This document shows positions 35,873 through 48,782 of a stretch of DNA of 64,000 nucleotides, piece after piece. The notes below the pieces were generated by a model. That model had not been told where the DNA came from, ran no database searches, and worked only from the letters and a program-made list of their open reading frames with translations. This stretch comes from Propionimicrobium lymphophilum DSM 4903 (GTDB taxonomy: Bacteria; Actinomycetota; Actinomycetes; Propionibacteriales; Propionibacteriaceae), in contig NZ_AUIB01000007.1 of assembly GCF_000423485.1 (NCBI RefSeq), positions 1-64,000 of the forward strand, given 5' to 3'. The position numbers and the translations under genes were made by a program. The stretch's first letter is position 1; the number at the start of each line of letters is the position of its first letter.

Positions 35873-36523
35873 TCACCAACCTCGTTGACGCCACTGCTCT
35901 AGCTGCCCTCGTTCGGCACCTAGGGTGGTGGCGTCGCCGTGTCCGGGGTGGATGACGGTGTCGTCGTCGAAGACGTCGAAGATCTTCTTTGTGACGTCGT
36001 CTAGCAGTTGGTCAAAGTCTTCCCGGCTGTTCGTTTTGCCGACGCCTCCGGGGAACAGCGAGTCTCCGGTGAAGATGTGTGCGGTGCCTTCGTCCGGGGC
36101 AAGCGCAACGGCGATCGAGCCTGGAGTGTGCCCGACCAGCCCAATGATCTCCAGCAGGCTGTCTCCGACTACAAAGTGATCGTTGTCCCAGACGGGCTCG
36201 CTGACGACGCCGGTTTCGTCCGTGATAGCGTGAGCGTCGTCTTCACCCGCGAGGACCTGGGCGTCGCAGGAGTCTGCGATGGCTTTGAGCGCCTGCAAGT
36301 GATCGTGGTGACGGTGAGTGGTGAGAATGTGCCCGAGTTTGTTTTCCCCGATCAGTTTCTTCAGGAGGTCGGGGCTGTCCGCTGCGTCTATGAGCAGCGC
36401 GGAATCCTCGTCGGGCACCAAAAGATACGTGTTGTTGTCCATATCCGAAACGCTCGCCTTGGTGACCGTTATGTCTGCCACCTTGAAGGTGAGCGGGCTG
36501 GAAAATGGTTCGACGTGATACAT
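35873..36523 (-). CDS. MBL-fold metallo-hydrolase (glyoxalase II-like)
   Basis: This 216-residue metallo-beta-lactamase-fold hydrolase has the di-zinc motif ILTTHRHHDHLQAL, the second His in VGHTPGSIAV, the bridging Asp in IFTGDSLFPGG and the last His in IHPGHGDAT. It resembles glyoxalase II or related thioester hydrolases; in a mycothiol organism the natural substrate could be a mycothiol thioester, which is inference. ATG 36523 is preferred over 36535 because GGAGG sits between the two ATGs at ideal spacing to the second. It is encoded next to the mycothiol-dependent isomerase-like gene, same strand. Confidence 0.85.
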   Translation of the reverse strand: MYHVEPFSSPLTFKVADITVTKASVSDMDNNTYLLVPDEDSALLIDAADSPDLLKKLIGENKLGHILTTHRHHDHLQALKAIADSCDAQVLAGEDDAHAITDETGVVSEPVWDNDHFVVGDSLLEIIGLVGHTPGSIAVALAPDEGTAHIFTGDSLFPGGVGKTNSREDFDQLLDDVTKKIFDVFDDDTVIHPGHGDATTLGAERGQLEQWRQRGW

Positions 36524-36540
36524 GTTTTCCTCCATGGAGA

Positions 36541-37272
36541 TTATGGCAGGTTATCGTGCGGCGGTGCGCCGAGTTCTAGCATTCTTTCCTGGCTCATTCG
36601 CCCGGTCAACCAGCCGAGAAGCAGATTATCTGGTCCGGTTACGGTCGGGGCGGAGATTCGGTCTGGGCCCACTTGAGCCTCGATACCGCTATCCGAGACG
36701 ATTCGGGCCGCCGGCGCGTTTTGCCTCACGGATGGCAGCAGCGTGTTCAGCTCGAGCAGCCAGGTTGCAACGGGCTGGCTGACGTCGTCGATGGTCTGAC
36801 CGCAGCCGAGATCGATGTGATGCAGAACCGTCTCGTTTAGCCGCAGCACGGTCAGGATATCGGAACTTACCGTCAGGCCATCGGCTGTTTCGAACGTGAA
36901 GCTTGGGCAGATGCTCTGCAGGCATTGATTTAGCTGGCCCGCAGTGGTGTCAAGCGCCACCTGAAGCTCCAGCGCGCTACGTTCGGATGCGCGCTCTAGG
37001 GCTTCGGAGCTTTGTCTCGGCATCCGCAGTTGGTAGCCGGGCGGGGCAACCCTGGCGTCCCGGACCAGCTGCATGGTGTTCTCCGCTTGGATCGCCAGGT
37101 GCGCGGCGATGTGTGCTCTGGTCCAACCGGGCAAGAGGGACGGCTTTTGCCAGTCTTCGTCAGAAATGGCGATGGTGTCGCCGAGCAGTTTGCTCGTCTC
37201 TTCCAGTTTGTGCTTCGCCAACTCTGTGAAGTTAGTAACGCTCGTCAGCCGACTTAAGCCTAGGGTTTCCAT
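36541..37272 (-). CDS. Maleylpyruvate isomerase-family (mycothiol-dependent, DinB-like) protein
   Basis: This 243-residue protein has the N-terminal DinB-like four-helix domain of the mycothiol-dependent maleylpyruvate isomerase family: KPSLLPGWTRAHIAAHLAIQ with the conserved PGW and metal-binding His, and LNETVLHHIDLGCG with another His pair. The C-terminal 80 residues resemble the sterol-carrier-like end of these proteins. The real substrate is unknown; few family members isomerise maleylpyruvate. It is divergent from uvrA and 18 bases upstream of the MBL hydrolase gene, with which it is probably cotranscribed. Confidence 0.78.
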   Translation of the reverse strand: METLGLSRLTSVTNFTELAKHKLEETSKLLGDTIAISDEDWQKPSLLPGWTRAHIAAHLAIQAENTMQLVRDARVAPPGYQLRMPRQSSEALERASERSALELQVALDTTAGQLNQCLQSICPSFTFETADGLTVSSDILTVLRLNETVLHHIDLGCGQTIDDVSQPVATWLLELNTLLPSVRQNAPAARIVSDSGIEAQVGPDRISAPTVTGPDNLLLGWLTGRMSQERMLELGAPPHDNLP

Positions 37273-37367
37273 ATCCTTAGCAAACCACGTTAGGGCAAAA
37301 CTGTCATTGTCTTTTCCTTGTTTCGATGCGGCAGGGATGGTTTAGGCGGACAAGTAACATTGAAAGA

Positions 37368-40198
<2,831 letters not shown>

Positions 40199-40202
<4 letters not shown>

Positions 40203-42151
40203 CAGATCCCGCTAGCTACCGGCCGGCGCCAGGGTCCATTCCGACGGATCCCGGCGTCTACCGCTACCTGGATCCGCACGGCAAAGTCATCTACGTCGGC
40301 AAGGCAAAAAATCTTAGAAACCGGCTGAATTCTTACTTTGCCGACCCAGCGAGCCTGCATCCGCGCACGCAGACGATGATGAGGACAGCGGCCAAAATCG
40401 AGTGGACGGTGGTGCAGAACGAGCTCGAGTCGCTGCAGCTCGAGTACACCTGGATTCAGCTTTACAAGCCCAGGTTCAACATCATGTACCGCGACGACAA
40501 GAGCTACCCGTGGCTTGCGGTTACGTCAAGCGACGAGTTTCCGAGGGTGTTCGTCGGCAGGGGAGCCAAGCGCAAGGGGTGGAAATACTTCGGTCCGTTT
40601 GGCACGGCGTGGGCGGTTCGCGACACATTGGACACCCTGTTGTGGGTATTTCCGATGCGCTCGTGCAGGAATGGCGTTTTCAATCGCGCCCAGGCCTCAG
40701 GCAGGCCGTGCCTGTTCGGTTATATCGGAAAGTGTTCGGCGCCGTGCGTCGGCAAGATCAGCGCCGAAGATTACAGGCAAATCGTCAACGATTTCTGCGC
40801 TTTCTGGGCGGGCAAATCCAACAAGATGGAGCGAAAGCTCACGGCTCAGATGGAGGAGGCCTCCGCGAACCTAGATTTCGAGCAGGCGGCCGTGTTGCGC
40901 GATCGCATCTCTGCGCTTCGCAAGGCCACCGAGAAGAACGCAATCGTGCTCTCCGACGACACCGATCTGGACGTCATCAACGTCTGCGACGATCCGCTGG
41001 AAATCGCTGTGCAGATCTTCCGAGTGCGTTCCGGGCGTGTCAGGTCGGAGAACTCGTGGGTTGCCGACCGGGCAAACGATGCGCCGGTCTCCGAGCTGCT
41101 CGAATCGTTCATCCTGCAGCTATACGACGACCACCACGTGCGCACCGAGACCGAAAACATTCCTCCCGAGATTCTGGTGCCCGATATGCCGCCCACTGCG
41201 AGCTTGCTCGAAGAGTTGCTCTCGAAGAAGGCCGGGCGAAAGGTTCGACTGCACGTGCCCAAACGGGGCCAGAAACTGGATCTGCTGGACACCGTAGGCA
41301 AGAACGCCCAGCAGGCGCTCGCCAGGCACAAGACGAAGCGAGCCAGCGACCTGACGACGCGCAGTCAGGCGCTCGATCAGCTTCAGGAGGCACTCGGTTT
41401 AGAGAGTGCCCCGCTGCGGATCGAAGGTTTCGACATTTCGCACACCCAAGGCCAAGAAGTCGTCGCCTCGATGGTTGTTTTCGAGGACGGCCTGGCCAGA
41501 AAGAGCGAATACAAGCGCTTCCTGATCAAGAGCTTCGAGGGCTCCAACGACGTTGCCGCCATGGACGAGGTGTTGCGGCGCAGGCTTGGCAGGCTGCTCG
41601 ACGATCGCAAGGCGATGGGGGAGGACGAGACCCTTATCGACCCGACGACGGGTGCCCCACGCAAATTCTCTTACGCCCCTTCGCTGATCGTCGTCGACGG
41701 TGGCCTGCCTCAGGTTAATGCTGCCCAGGAGGTGCTCGACGATCTCGGGTTGTCCGCAGAGATAATGCTGATCGGCCTTGCTAAACGCTTGGAGGAAGTC
41801 TGGATCCCCGGTGAGGAATTCCCCGTGATTTTGCCGCGCAACTCCGAGGGCCTATACCTGCTGCAGCGGGTCCGTGACGAGTCGCACCGTTTCGCCATCA
41901 CCTTCCACCGCAGCCGCAGGGGCAAGGCGATGCTAGAGTCTGCACTTGACGGAGTGCCCGGGCTGGGTGAGGTGCGTCGTAAGACGCTAATCAAGGCATA
42001 TCCGAGCATGAAGAAGCTTCGCGCAGCGAGCGCAGAGGAAATCGCCGAGCTGCCTGGCTTCGGCATAAAAACCGCGGAGGGCATCGTCGACGCGCTTGCT
42101 GCTGAACCCGAGGGCCAATCGATAAACATGACCACCGGCGAGGTCACCTAA
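40199..42151 (+). CDS. uvrC: Excinuclease ABC subunit UvrC
   Basis: It makes the 3' and 5' incisions around a lesion. The 650-residue protein has the GIY-YIG nuclease domain (about 10-95; [20 protein letters not shown]), a Cys-containing region ([13 protein letters not shown]), the UVR motif (about 210-245; [19 protein letters not shown]), the RNase H-like 5' nuclease domain ([34 protein letters not shown]) and C-terminal helix-hairpin-helix repeats. It is coupled to uvrA by a 4-base overlap. The rapZ-yvcK-whiA genes that follow uvrC in many actinobacteria are absent here. Confidence 0.96.
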
Positions 42152-42180
42152 AGTTTGTGCGTTTCGGTAGGATTAGGAGC

Positions 42181-42705
42181 GTGAGTCAAGAAAAAGATGA
42201 CAAGTGGGTAGTTAGCGTCCACGACCTGTCCGGCGACGGCCAGATGCGCGAGATCGAGGATCAACTGCCGGCCCCGCAAGACCTAGGTATCGAGATGGCT
42301 AAGGTGCCAGCTGGCGAGCCGCTGGACGTTAACCTGCGCCTAGAGTCGGTTAGCGAGGGCGTACTGGTGACGGGGTCCGTTGACGCCGATATCGAGGGCA
42401 CCTGCTCCCGCTGCCTCAAGGAAATCTCTTGGCCCCAAAACTTTACGGTTCAAGAGCTCGTTTATTACCCCAGCAAGGATGCGGAAGAGGACGCCTTTCT
42501 GGTGGCGGACGACGCCATCAACCTGGAGCCGATCATTCGCGAGGCCATCGTTTTGAACCTGCCGTTCAGCCCCCTTTGTGACGACGATTGCGCCGGCCTT
42601 TGTCCCAGGTGTGGGATGGACCTGAATGAGTTCCCGGATCACGTCCACGAGGCTCCGATCGACGACCGCTGGAGCGCGCTCAAAGGTCTGAATCTGGAAA
42701 ACTAG
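42181..42705 (+). CDS. DUF177 (YceD) family protein
   Basis: This 174-residue protein of the YceD/DUF177 family is linked in E. coli and plants to 23S rRNA accumulation. It has EGTCSRCLKEISWPQ in the middle and the terminal cysteine cluster SPLCDDDCAGLCPRCG, then the NEFPDH motif. The start GTG 42181 follows TTAGGAGC; an in-frame GTG at 42157 lacks this. The family is nearly always encoded ahead of rpmF (L32), as here, with rnc and mutM behind. Confidence 0.9.
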   Translation: MSQEKDDKWVVSVHDLSGDGQMREIEDQLPAPQDLGIEMAKVPAGEPLDVNLRLESVSEGVLVTGSVDADIEGTCSRCLKEISWPQNFTVQELVYYPSKDAEEDAFLVADDAINLEPIIREAIVLNLPFSPLCDDDCAGLCPRCGMDLNEFPDHVHEAPIDDRWSALKGLNLEN

Positions 42706-42868
42706 ATGCCTTCACGGTTTTGTTTGATTGGCCAGACGCGATAGCATGAACCGCTGGCGGATTCGATGTGCTCTTTTGCGTGCGCTTGAACGTGCGGTTA
42801 ATTGAGCCCGATGGCGCCTTGAACTTAAATATGAGGCATAGGGCCTCAACCATCCTAAGGAGAAGATA

Positions 42869-43060
42869 GTGGCTGTTCCCAAGCGCAAGATGTCGCGCAG
42901 CAACACTCGCTCGCGTCGTTCGCAGTGGAAGACTACCCCTGTGCAGACCGTGACCTGCGCCAACCCGGCTTGTGGCGCGCAGCACCTGCCGCACACCGCT
43001 TGCCCCGAATGCGGCCAGTACGGTCCGCGCGGCGAGCGTCGCCAGGTTTTGGACGTTTAA
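42869..43060 (+). CDS. rpmF: 50S ribosomal protein L32
   Basis: This 63-residue protein starts VAVPKRKMSRSNTRSRRSQW and carries the four-cysteine zinc ribbon CANPACGAQHLPHTACPECG typical of C+ L32 proteins. GTG 42869 follows AAGGAGAAGATA. A 163-base gap separates it from the DUF177 gene, long enough for its own promoter, and the rnc start codon abuts its stop. Confidence 0.96.
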   Translation: MAVPKRKMSRSNTRSRRSQWKTTPVQTVTCANPACGAQHLPHTACPECGQYGPRGERRQVLDV

Positions 43061-43828
43061 TTGAACTCCGACGAGGGTCGGCTCACCAGCGAAAACTCGC
43101 CTGCATGGCTAGAACACTTCGCTGAGTCGGGGCTCGGAAAACTCTTAGACAGGTTGGGTGTACATGTTTCACCCGACCTGTTTGATTTAGCGCTCACACA
43201 CAGGTCTTGGGCGTACGAGAACGGCCATGCTCCGCACAACGAACGCCTGGAGTTCCTTGGCGACGCGGTGCTCGGCGTGATCGTCACGGATCACCTCTAC
43301 CGCACGTTCCCGGACGAGCCCGAGGGGCAACTAGCTAAGCTGCGTGCTGCCGTCGTCAGCTCAGTTGCGCTAGCCGACGTGGCACGCGACCTGCACATCG
43401 GTGGCCTGATCAAGCTCGGCAAGGGCGAGATAGGCACTGGTGGAGACGACAAGACCTCGATTTTGGCCGACACTATGGAGGCCATCATCGGTGCGATCTT
43501 CATCGGCTGTGGAATGCAGGCGGCATCCCGCTACGTCCACACCCTGATCGATCCGCGCATCGAACTTGCTGCTAACGCAGGAGAGAGCCTCGACTGGAAG
43601 ACATCACTTCAAGAGATAGCTTCCGAGATGGGGCTGCCGGCGCCCAAGTATGACGTCACGGGCTCTGGTCCAGACCACCGTCGCACCTTCTCCGCGGAGG
43701 CGATTCTGGGCGATCTTTCGTTTGGCCCTGGCGTCGATTCCAGCAAGAAGCGTGCCGAGCAGCAGGCTGCCTCTATTGCTTTCCGAGAGTTAAAGGCCCG
43801 ACAGGATACTCAAGTGTCAGATGCCTGA
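43061..43828 (+). CDS. rnc: Ribonuclease III
   Basis: It cleaves double-stranded RNA in rRNA processing and mRNA decay. The 255-residue protein has the catalytic signature NERLEFLGDAVLGVIVTDHL in the first domain, the second metal-binding acidic site around ADTMEAIIGAIFIG, and a C-terminal double-stranded-RNA-binding domain (about 170-245; WKTSLQEIASEMGLPAPKY, KKRAEQQAASIAF). The TTG start directly follows the rpmF stop, suggesting coupled translation. It overlaps mutM by 8 bases. Confidence 0.95.
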   Translation: MNSDEGRLTSENSPAWLEHFAESGLGKLLDRLGVHVSPDLFDLALTHRSWAYENGHAPHNERLEFLGDAVLGVIVTDHLYRTFPDEPEGQLAKLRAAVVSSVALADVARDLHIGGLIKLGKGEIGTGGDDKTSILADTMEAIIGAIFIGCGMQAASRYVHTLIDPRIELAANAGESLDWKTSLQEIASEMGLPAPKYDVTGSGPDHRRTFSAEAILGDLSFGPGVDSSKKRAEQQAASIAFRELKARQDTQVSDA

Positions 43829-44672
43829 GCTTCCCGAGGTTGAGGTAGTCCGCAGGGGACTTGAAAAGAACGTTACAGGCCGGATGGTCTGTGACGTAAC
43901 TGTTCTGCGCGAACGTCCGGTGCGCTGGGATGGCCCAGACGCCTTCAAAGCGGGTGTTGTCGGACGCACTTTTGCCGCACCACGCAGACGCGGCAAATAC
44001 CTCTGGTTCCCGTTCAGCGATGGAGATGCCATGCTCGCGCACTTGGGCATGAGCGGGCAGTTTCGGATCGATGCGCCGGGCGCCGATCTGGCCCCAAATA
44101 CTCGGGTGCTTTTCGATCTGGACGACGGCCGTCAGCTGCGGTTCGTCGATCAACGAATGTTCGGCGGCCTACAGCTTGCCCCGCAGGGCGCTCAGCTGCC
44201 GGCCCAGGTGAGCCACATTGCCCTCGATCCGTTCGATGAATACTTCAACATCGAGCAGACCATCGAGCGAATCCGTGCGAAGCGCTCGACCATCAAGCGG
44301 GCGATTCTCGATCAGTCCGTTATTAGCGGCATCGGGAATATTTACGCAGACGAATGCCTTTGGCGTGCCAAGACCCATTACGATCATCCCACTCAGCGGC
44401 TCACCGCGGCACGGGCCCGTCGGGTATTGGTGGCGGCGAAAGAGGTCATGACCGAATCGCTGGCCCAGGGCGGCACCAGTTTCGACGAGCTGTACGTCGA
44501 CGTGAACGGCTCGAGCGGTTATTTCTCGCGCAGCCTGAACGTTTACGGTCAGGAAGGCAAGCCGTGTGCCAGGTGTGGCACGCAGATCCGAAGGGATTCG
44601 TTCATGAATCGGTCGAGCTATCTTTGCCCGAAATGTCAGCGTTTACCCCGCCCAATCCACGGCGATAAGTAA
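43821..44672 (+). CDS. mutM: Formamidopyrimidine-DNA glycosylase (Fpg/MutM)
   Basis: It removes 8-oxoguanine and formamidopyrimidines and nicks at the abasic site. The 283-residue protein starts MPELPEVEVVRRGLEKN with the catalytic P2 and E3. It has MLAHLGMSGQFRI, the helix-two-turn-helix part DQSVISGIGNIYADECLW and a complete C-terminal zinc finger (CARCGTQIRR ... SYLCPKCQ). The start overlaps rnc by 8 bases. Confidence 0.95.
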   Translation: MPELPEVEVVRRGLEKNVTGRMVCDVTVLRERPVRWDGPDAFKAGVVGRTFAAPRRRGKYLWFPFSDGDAMLAHLGMSGQFRIDAPGADLAPNTRVLFDLDDGRQLRFVDQRMFGGLQLAPQGAQLPAQVSHIALDPFDEYFNIEQTIERIRAKRSTIKRAILDQSVISGIGNIYADECLWRAKTHYDHPTQRLTAARARRVLVAAKEVMTESLAQGGTSFDELYVDVNGSSGYFSRSLNVYGQEGKPCARCGTQIRRDSFMNRSSYLCPKCQRLPRPIHGDK

Positions 44673-44695
44673 ATTACGCGATAGGTTTGGTAGAT

Positions 44696-45217
44696 ATGGG
44701 GAAAAGTAAGGCTGGAGTAGTCGCGGAGTTTTTGCGTTTCGGCATCGTCGGCGGTTCCGGGTTCCTGGTCAACATGCTCATCACCTTCGTCATGACGAAG
44801 CTCAACGGCGGCACCCAGAACGACAACGACATCGTCTTCCAGCTTCCTGGCCCGTTCGCTTTTCGCTTCACGATTTTGGTGTGGATCGTTTCGTTTTTGA
44901 TCGCGAACGTTTGGAATTTCCAGATCAACAGGTCCTGGACGTTCAAACGTGAACACAAGCGTGGCTGGTGGGCGGAATTCTGGCCGTTCTTCATCGTGGG
45001 GCTGGTGGCGGCAATCGCGGGCATCTTCATCAAGATCGGGTTCACCAACCCGCACTCCTTCATGTACCTGCCCGACCCGCCGTTTAACGACTACGAGGGC
45101 CTACGCGCCAGGGCTTATTGGGCACAGCTTTTCACCATCGTTTTGACCATGCCCATAAATTACATCGTCAACAAGTTGTGGACTTTTAGGTCAGTTACCC
45201 CCTCGGATCAGGGGTAG
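44696..45217 (+). CDS. GtrA-family membrane protein
   Basis: This 173-residue protein has four hydrophobic segments and the GtrA pattern FLRFGIVGGSGFLVNMLITF near the N-terminus, ANVWNFQINRSWTFKRE in the middle and YIVNKLWTFR at the end. The family is thought to flip or carry polyprenyl-phosphate sugars for cell-surface glycosylation. A loop between segments 3 and 4 is longer than usual (NPHSFMYLPDPPFNDYEG). ATG 44696 is chosen; TTG 44687 is possible. It lies between mutM and smc; any link to the glycosyltransferases elsewhere in the window is inference. Confidence 0.85.
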   Translation: MGKSKAGVVAEFLRFGIVGGSGFLVNMLITFVMTKLNGGTQNDNDIVFQLPGPFAFRFTILVWIVSFLIANVWNFQINRSWTFKREHKRGWWAEFWPFFIVGLVAAIAGIFIKIGFTNPHSFMYLPDPPFNDYEGLRARAYWAQLFTIVLTMPINYIVNKLWTFRSVTPSDQG

Positions 45218-45220
45218 GGC

Positions 45221-48200
45221 ATGTATCTAAAGAGCCTCACGCTAAAAGGTTTTAAGTCCTTCGCTTCGGCGACGACCCTAAACTTCGAGCCCGGAATCAC
45301 CGCGATTGTCGGGCCTAACGGATCGGGTAAATCGAACGTTGTTGACGCGCTCGCCTGGGTGATGGGCGAGCAGGGTGCGAAGTCTCTGCGTGGCGGCAAA
45401 ATGGAGGACGTCATATTCGCGGGCACCTCGGGTAGGGCGGCGCTCGGGCGTGCGGAGGTGTCGCTGACCATCGACAACTCCGACGGGTTGTTGCCCATCG
45501 ATTACACCGAGGTGACGATCAGCAGGACGCTGTTTCGGGCTGGTGGCTCCGAGTACGCGATCAACGGCACCACTTGTCGGCTGCTGGATGTTCAGGAGCT
45601 GCTGAGCGATACGGGCATGGGCCGGGAGATGCACGTCATCGTCGGGCAGGGGCAGCTAGATCAGATTTTGCGTGCTACCCCGGAGGTTAGACGAGGCTTC
45701 ATCGAAGAGGCAGCGGGAGTCCTGAAGCATAGGCGCCGCAAGGAAAAAGCAAGCAGGAAGCTAGCCTCCACCCAACAAAATCTAGAGCGGCTCAACGATC
45801 TGATTCGCGAGATTCGTCGTCAACTGAAGCCGTTGGGCAGACAGGCTCAGGTGGCGCGCAGGGCCGCTGTTATCCAAGCCGAGTTGCGTGATTCCAGAGC
45901 CAGGCTGCTTGCCGACGACTACACCCAAGCCAAGTTGGCGCTCGACTCTGAGCTTGCCGGAGAGCAGGCAGCCGCGGACGCCAAGCGCGCAGCCACTCAG
46001 CGGGTCGAGCAGGCCCAAAGCGATGAGCTGGCGGCTGAGCAGGCGGTCAGCGAGTTGGCGCCGGTGCTTAACCAGGCCCAAGAAGTCTGGTATTCCATTA
46101 GCGCCCTTCGCGAACGAGTCTCCACGACTATCTCGATCGCCGCGGAAAGAATGCGCTACAGTGCTGCTCAACCGAACGTCTCCACGGGCCGGGACCCGGA
46201 TGAGCTCGAGGCAGAAGCGGCCCAGGCTAGGGAAAAGGAGGCCGCGCTGGCGGCCGAGGCCGAGCAAGCCAAGGCCAAACTCGAGGAGGCAACGGAAAAA
46301 CGCAAGGGCGCCGAGGCAGATTACGAAGCTGCCGAAAAGAGCTACAGCAATGCGTTGCGAGCCGTGGCGGACCGGCGAGAGGGGCTGGCTAAATTAAACG
46401 GCAAGGTTTCATCTCTCAAGTCGAGGATGCAGGCCGGGCTGGAAGAGGTCGAGCGTCTGAAGAAACGTCATGCGGAAGCGCTCGAGCGGTCTAAGCAGGC
46501 GGACGTTAAATTCGCCGAGCTCGAAACCCAGATCACGGGTGCCAGCGATGGCGAGGTCGACCTGGACGCGGTATTCGAGCGAACTGACGAGGCGCTCGCC
46601 AAGGCTGAGGAGCACCGTCAGGAGATTTTGGAGCATTCGCGACAAGCCTCCAGCGAATTGGCTGCGGTTGCTGCCCGTCTAGAGGCGTTGAAGCTGGGCC
46701 TTCAGCGTCGCGATGGTTCAGCGGCACTCCTCGAGTCTGATCTTTCCGGCACATTGGGATCGCTGGCGCAGCTGGTTAAGGTGGAGCCGAAGTGGCAGAC
46801 CGCGGTCTCCGCTGCGTTGGGTGCGGCCACTGAAGCGGTCGCCGTGTCTGCAGCCAAGGACGCTGACGAGGCCCTCGCGCTGCTGAAGGAAAAAGATCTC
46901 GGCCGAGCATCGATGCTGGTGGCCGATGCCCCGGAACCTGAGATTCCGATGCCCCAGCTGCCCGACTACGCGGTTTACGCCATCGACGTGGTCCAGGCGG
47001 ACGACGGCGTTAAGAATGGCCTTCGCTCGGTGCTGGGGTCTACGGTCCTAGTCGAGGACCTCGCCGCCGCCAGAAAGTTAACCGCAGATTTTCCGCAGGT
47101 CACCGCCGTCACGGCTGGCGGTGACGTCGTCAGCGCCTGGTTAACTTCCGGTGGCTCGGACTCTAAACCCTCCCTGATCGAGGTGCAATCCGCGGTCGAT
47201 GAGGCAGAAACCGCGAAGGTGAAGGTCGAGGCGCAGGTGCAGCGACTGAAGTTCGAGATGGCCAAGGCAGATAGCGCGCTTGTCGAGGCACAGAAGAAAA
47301 ACGATGCTGCGCTTGAGCGACTGAACGAATCCGATGCCAGGATGACCGCCCTTGCCGAGCAGATCAATTCGCACGCCCAGGAATCCGCCGCTGCGCTTTC
47401 CGAGGCGGAGCGGCTCAAGCAGGCGATTGACAACGCAGAACAGTCCGGTTCTAAAGACCGGGTTGAGTTGGAGGAACTCGAGGCAAGGTTAGCCGCGGCG
47501 AGTGGCGAGGCAGACGTCGAGGAACCGGATCCCGCCGAGCGCGATCAGCTTTCGGTGGTTTCAAGGATGGCCCGGCAGAGTGAAATGGACGCCAGGCTCG
47601 CGCTGCGAACTGTAGAAGAGCGGGTCAGGTCGCTTTCCGGGCGCGCGGACTCGTTGGCTAGGGCAGCTGCAACCGAGCGGCTTGCCAGGGCTAAGGCAGA
47701 GGCAGAGGCAGAGCAGCTTCGCAGGGAGGCGATGATCGCTGCAGCCGTCCACGAGGGCGCGCTTTGGTTGGCAGATCGCGTAGACGAGGCCAAGGAGGCC
47801 GCGGGCGCCCGGCGAGCCGAGTTGGAAGAGGCAAGGACGAAGGCGGACGCAGACCTGTTCGCAGCCCGCGAGGTCAGCAGGCAGGCGCAGCGAGAGCTAG
47901 ACAAGCTGGTCGAGGGCGCCCACAAGGACGAAATGGCCAGGGTGGAGATGAAGATGCGCGTCGAGCGCGTCGCGGAGCAGGCAATGACCGAGCTAGGGCT
48001 GGAGCCGGATGCGCTGATCGAGGAGTACGGCCCTGAACTGATGGTTCCGGTGCTGGTACACAAGGACGGCACCGCGGTCAGCCCGGACGACGAGGAGAAG
48101 CCAGAGCCGATTCCTTACGTCCGCGAACAGCAGGCACGTCGAGCGAAAAAGGCGCAGAAGGATCTGGAGCTGCTCGGGCGGGTCAACCCCCTCGCGCTTG

Positions 48201-48772
48201 AAGAATTCGACGCGATGAGCGAACGCCACACATTCCTGGCCAACCAGGCCGAGGATCTCAAAAAGACCCGCAAGGATCTTCTGGACCTAATCGACGACGT
48301 CGATAATCGCGTTCAGGAGGCCTTTGTCAGCGCCTACGAGGACATTGCAAAGACGTTCACCGACGTGTTTGCCAGGCTGTTTCCCGGCGGCAAAGGCAAG
48401 CTCATCCTCACCGATCCCGAAGACATGCTCAATACGGGTGTCGACGTGGAGGCCAAGCCGGCAGGCAAGAAGGTCAAGCGGCTGTCGCTGCTTTCCGGTG
48501 GCGAGCGCTCGCTGGTCGCGGTCGCCTTCTTGGTCAGCCTGTTCATTGCGCGCCCGAGCCCGTTCTACATCCTCGACGAGGTCGAGGCTGCCCTGGACGA
48601 CGTGAACCTCGGCCGGCTCTTGGATATCTATCAGCAGCTTCGTGACTCGTCCCAGTTGTTGGTCATCACCCACCAGAAGCGCACGATGGAGATCGCCGAC
48701 GCGCTATACGGCGTCACTATGCGCCAGGACGGCATCTCCACGGTTATCTCTCAGCGGTTGATTGATGGGTGA
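45221..48772 (+). CDS. smc: Chromosome segregation protein SMC
   Basis: It is the condensin ATPase that organises and separates chromosomes with ScpA/ScpB. The 1183 residues comprise an N-terminal Walker A head (MYLKSLTLKGFKSFASAT, GPNGSGKSNVVDALAWVMGE), a coiled coil to about 505, a hinge (about 510-660; LAQLVKVEPKWQTAVSAALG), a second coiled coil, and a C-terminal head (signature LSLLSGGERSLVAVAFL, Walker B FYILDEVEAALDD). Length and layout are standard. Four bases separate it from gtrA. Confidence 0.96.
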   Translation: MYLKSLTLKGFKSFASATTLNFEPGITAIVGPNGSGKSNVVDALAWVMGEQGAKSLRGGKMEDVIFAGTSGRAALGRAEVSLTIDNSDGLLPIDYTEVTISRTLFRAGGSEYAINGTTCRLLDVQELLSDTGMGREMHVIVGQGQLDQILRATPEVRRGFIEEAAGVLKHRRRKEKASRKLASTQQNLERLNDLIREIRRQLKPLGRQAQVARRAAVIQAELRDSRARLLADDYTQAKLALDSELAGEQAAADAKRAATQRVEQAQSDELAAEQAVSELAPVLNQAQEVWYSISALRERVSTTISIAAERMRYSAAQPNVSTGRDPDELEAEAAQAREKEAALAAEAEQAKAKLEEATEKRKGAEADYEAAEKSYSNALRAVADRREGLAKLNGKVSSLKSRMQAGLEEVERLKKRHAEALERSKQADVKFAELETQITGASDGEVDLDAVFERTDEALAKAEEHRQEILEHSRQASSELAAVAARLEALKLGLQRRDGSAALLESDLSGTLGSLAQLVKVEPKWQTAVSAALGAATEAVAVSAAKDADEALALLKEKDLGRASMLVADAPEPEIPMPQLPDYAVYAIDVVQADDGVKNGLRSVLGSTVLVEDLAAARKLTADFPQVTAVTAGGDVVSAWLTSGGSDSKPSLIEVQSAVDEAETAKVKVEAQVQRLKFEMAKADSALVEAQKKNDAALERLNESDARMTALAEQINSHAQESAAALSEAERLKQAIDNAEQSGSKDRVELEELEARLAAASGEADVEEPDPAERDQLSVVSRMARQSEMDARLALRTVEERVRSLSGRADSLARAAATERLARAKAEAEAEQLRREAMIAAAVHEGALWLADRVDEAKEAAGARRAELEEARTKADADLFAAREVSRQAQRELDKLVEGAHKDEMARVEMKMRVERVAEQAMTELGLEPDALIEEYGPELMVPVLVHKDGTAVSPDDEEKPEPIPYVREQQARRAKKAQKDLELLGRVNPLALEEFDAMSERHTFLANQAEDLKKTRKDLLDLIDDVDNRVQEAFVSAYEDIAKTFTDVFARLFPGGKGKLILTDPEDMLNTGVDVEAKPAGKKVKRLSLLSGGERSLVAVAFLVSLFIARPSPFYILDEVEAALDDVNLGRLLDIYQQLRDSSQLLVITHQKRTMEIADALYGVTMRQDGISTVISQRLIDG

Positions 48773-48782
48773 TTTTCAAAAG

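Noticed and set aside
37273-37367. LexA/SOS box upstream of uvrA
   Set aside because: No CGAAC-N4-GTTCG-like sequence could be found in the gap.
40402-41718. 438-codon plus-strand frame inside uvrC in another phase
   Set aside because: It is an Arg/Gly/Gln-rich shadow of the uvrC coding sequence; the UvrC frame has all the domain motifs.
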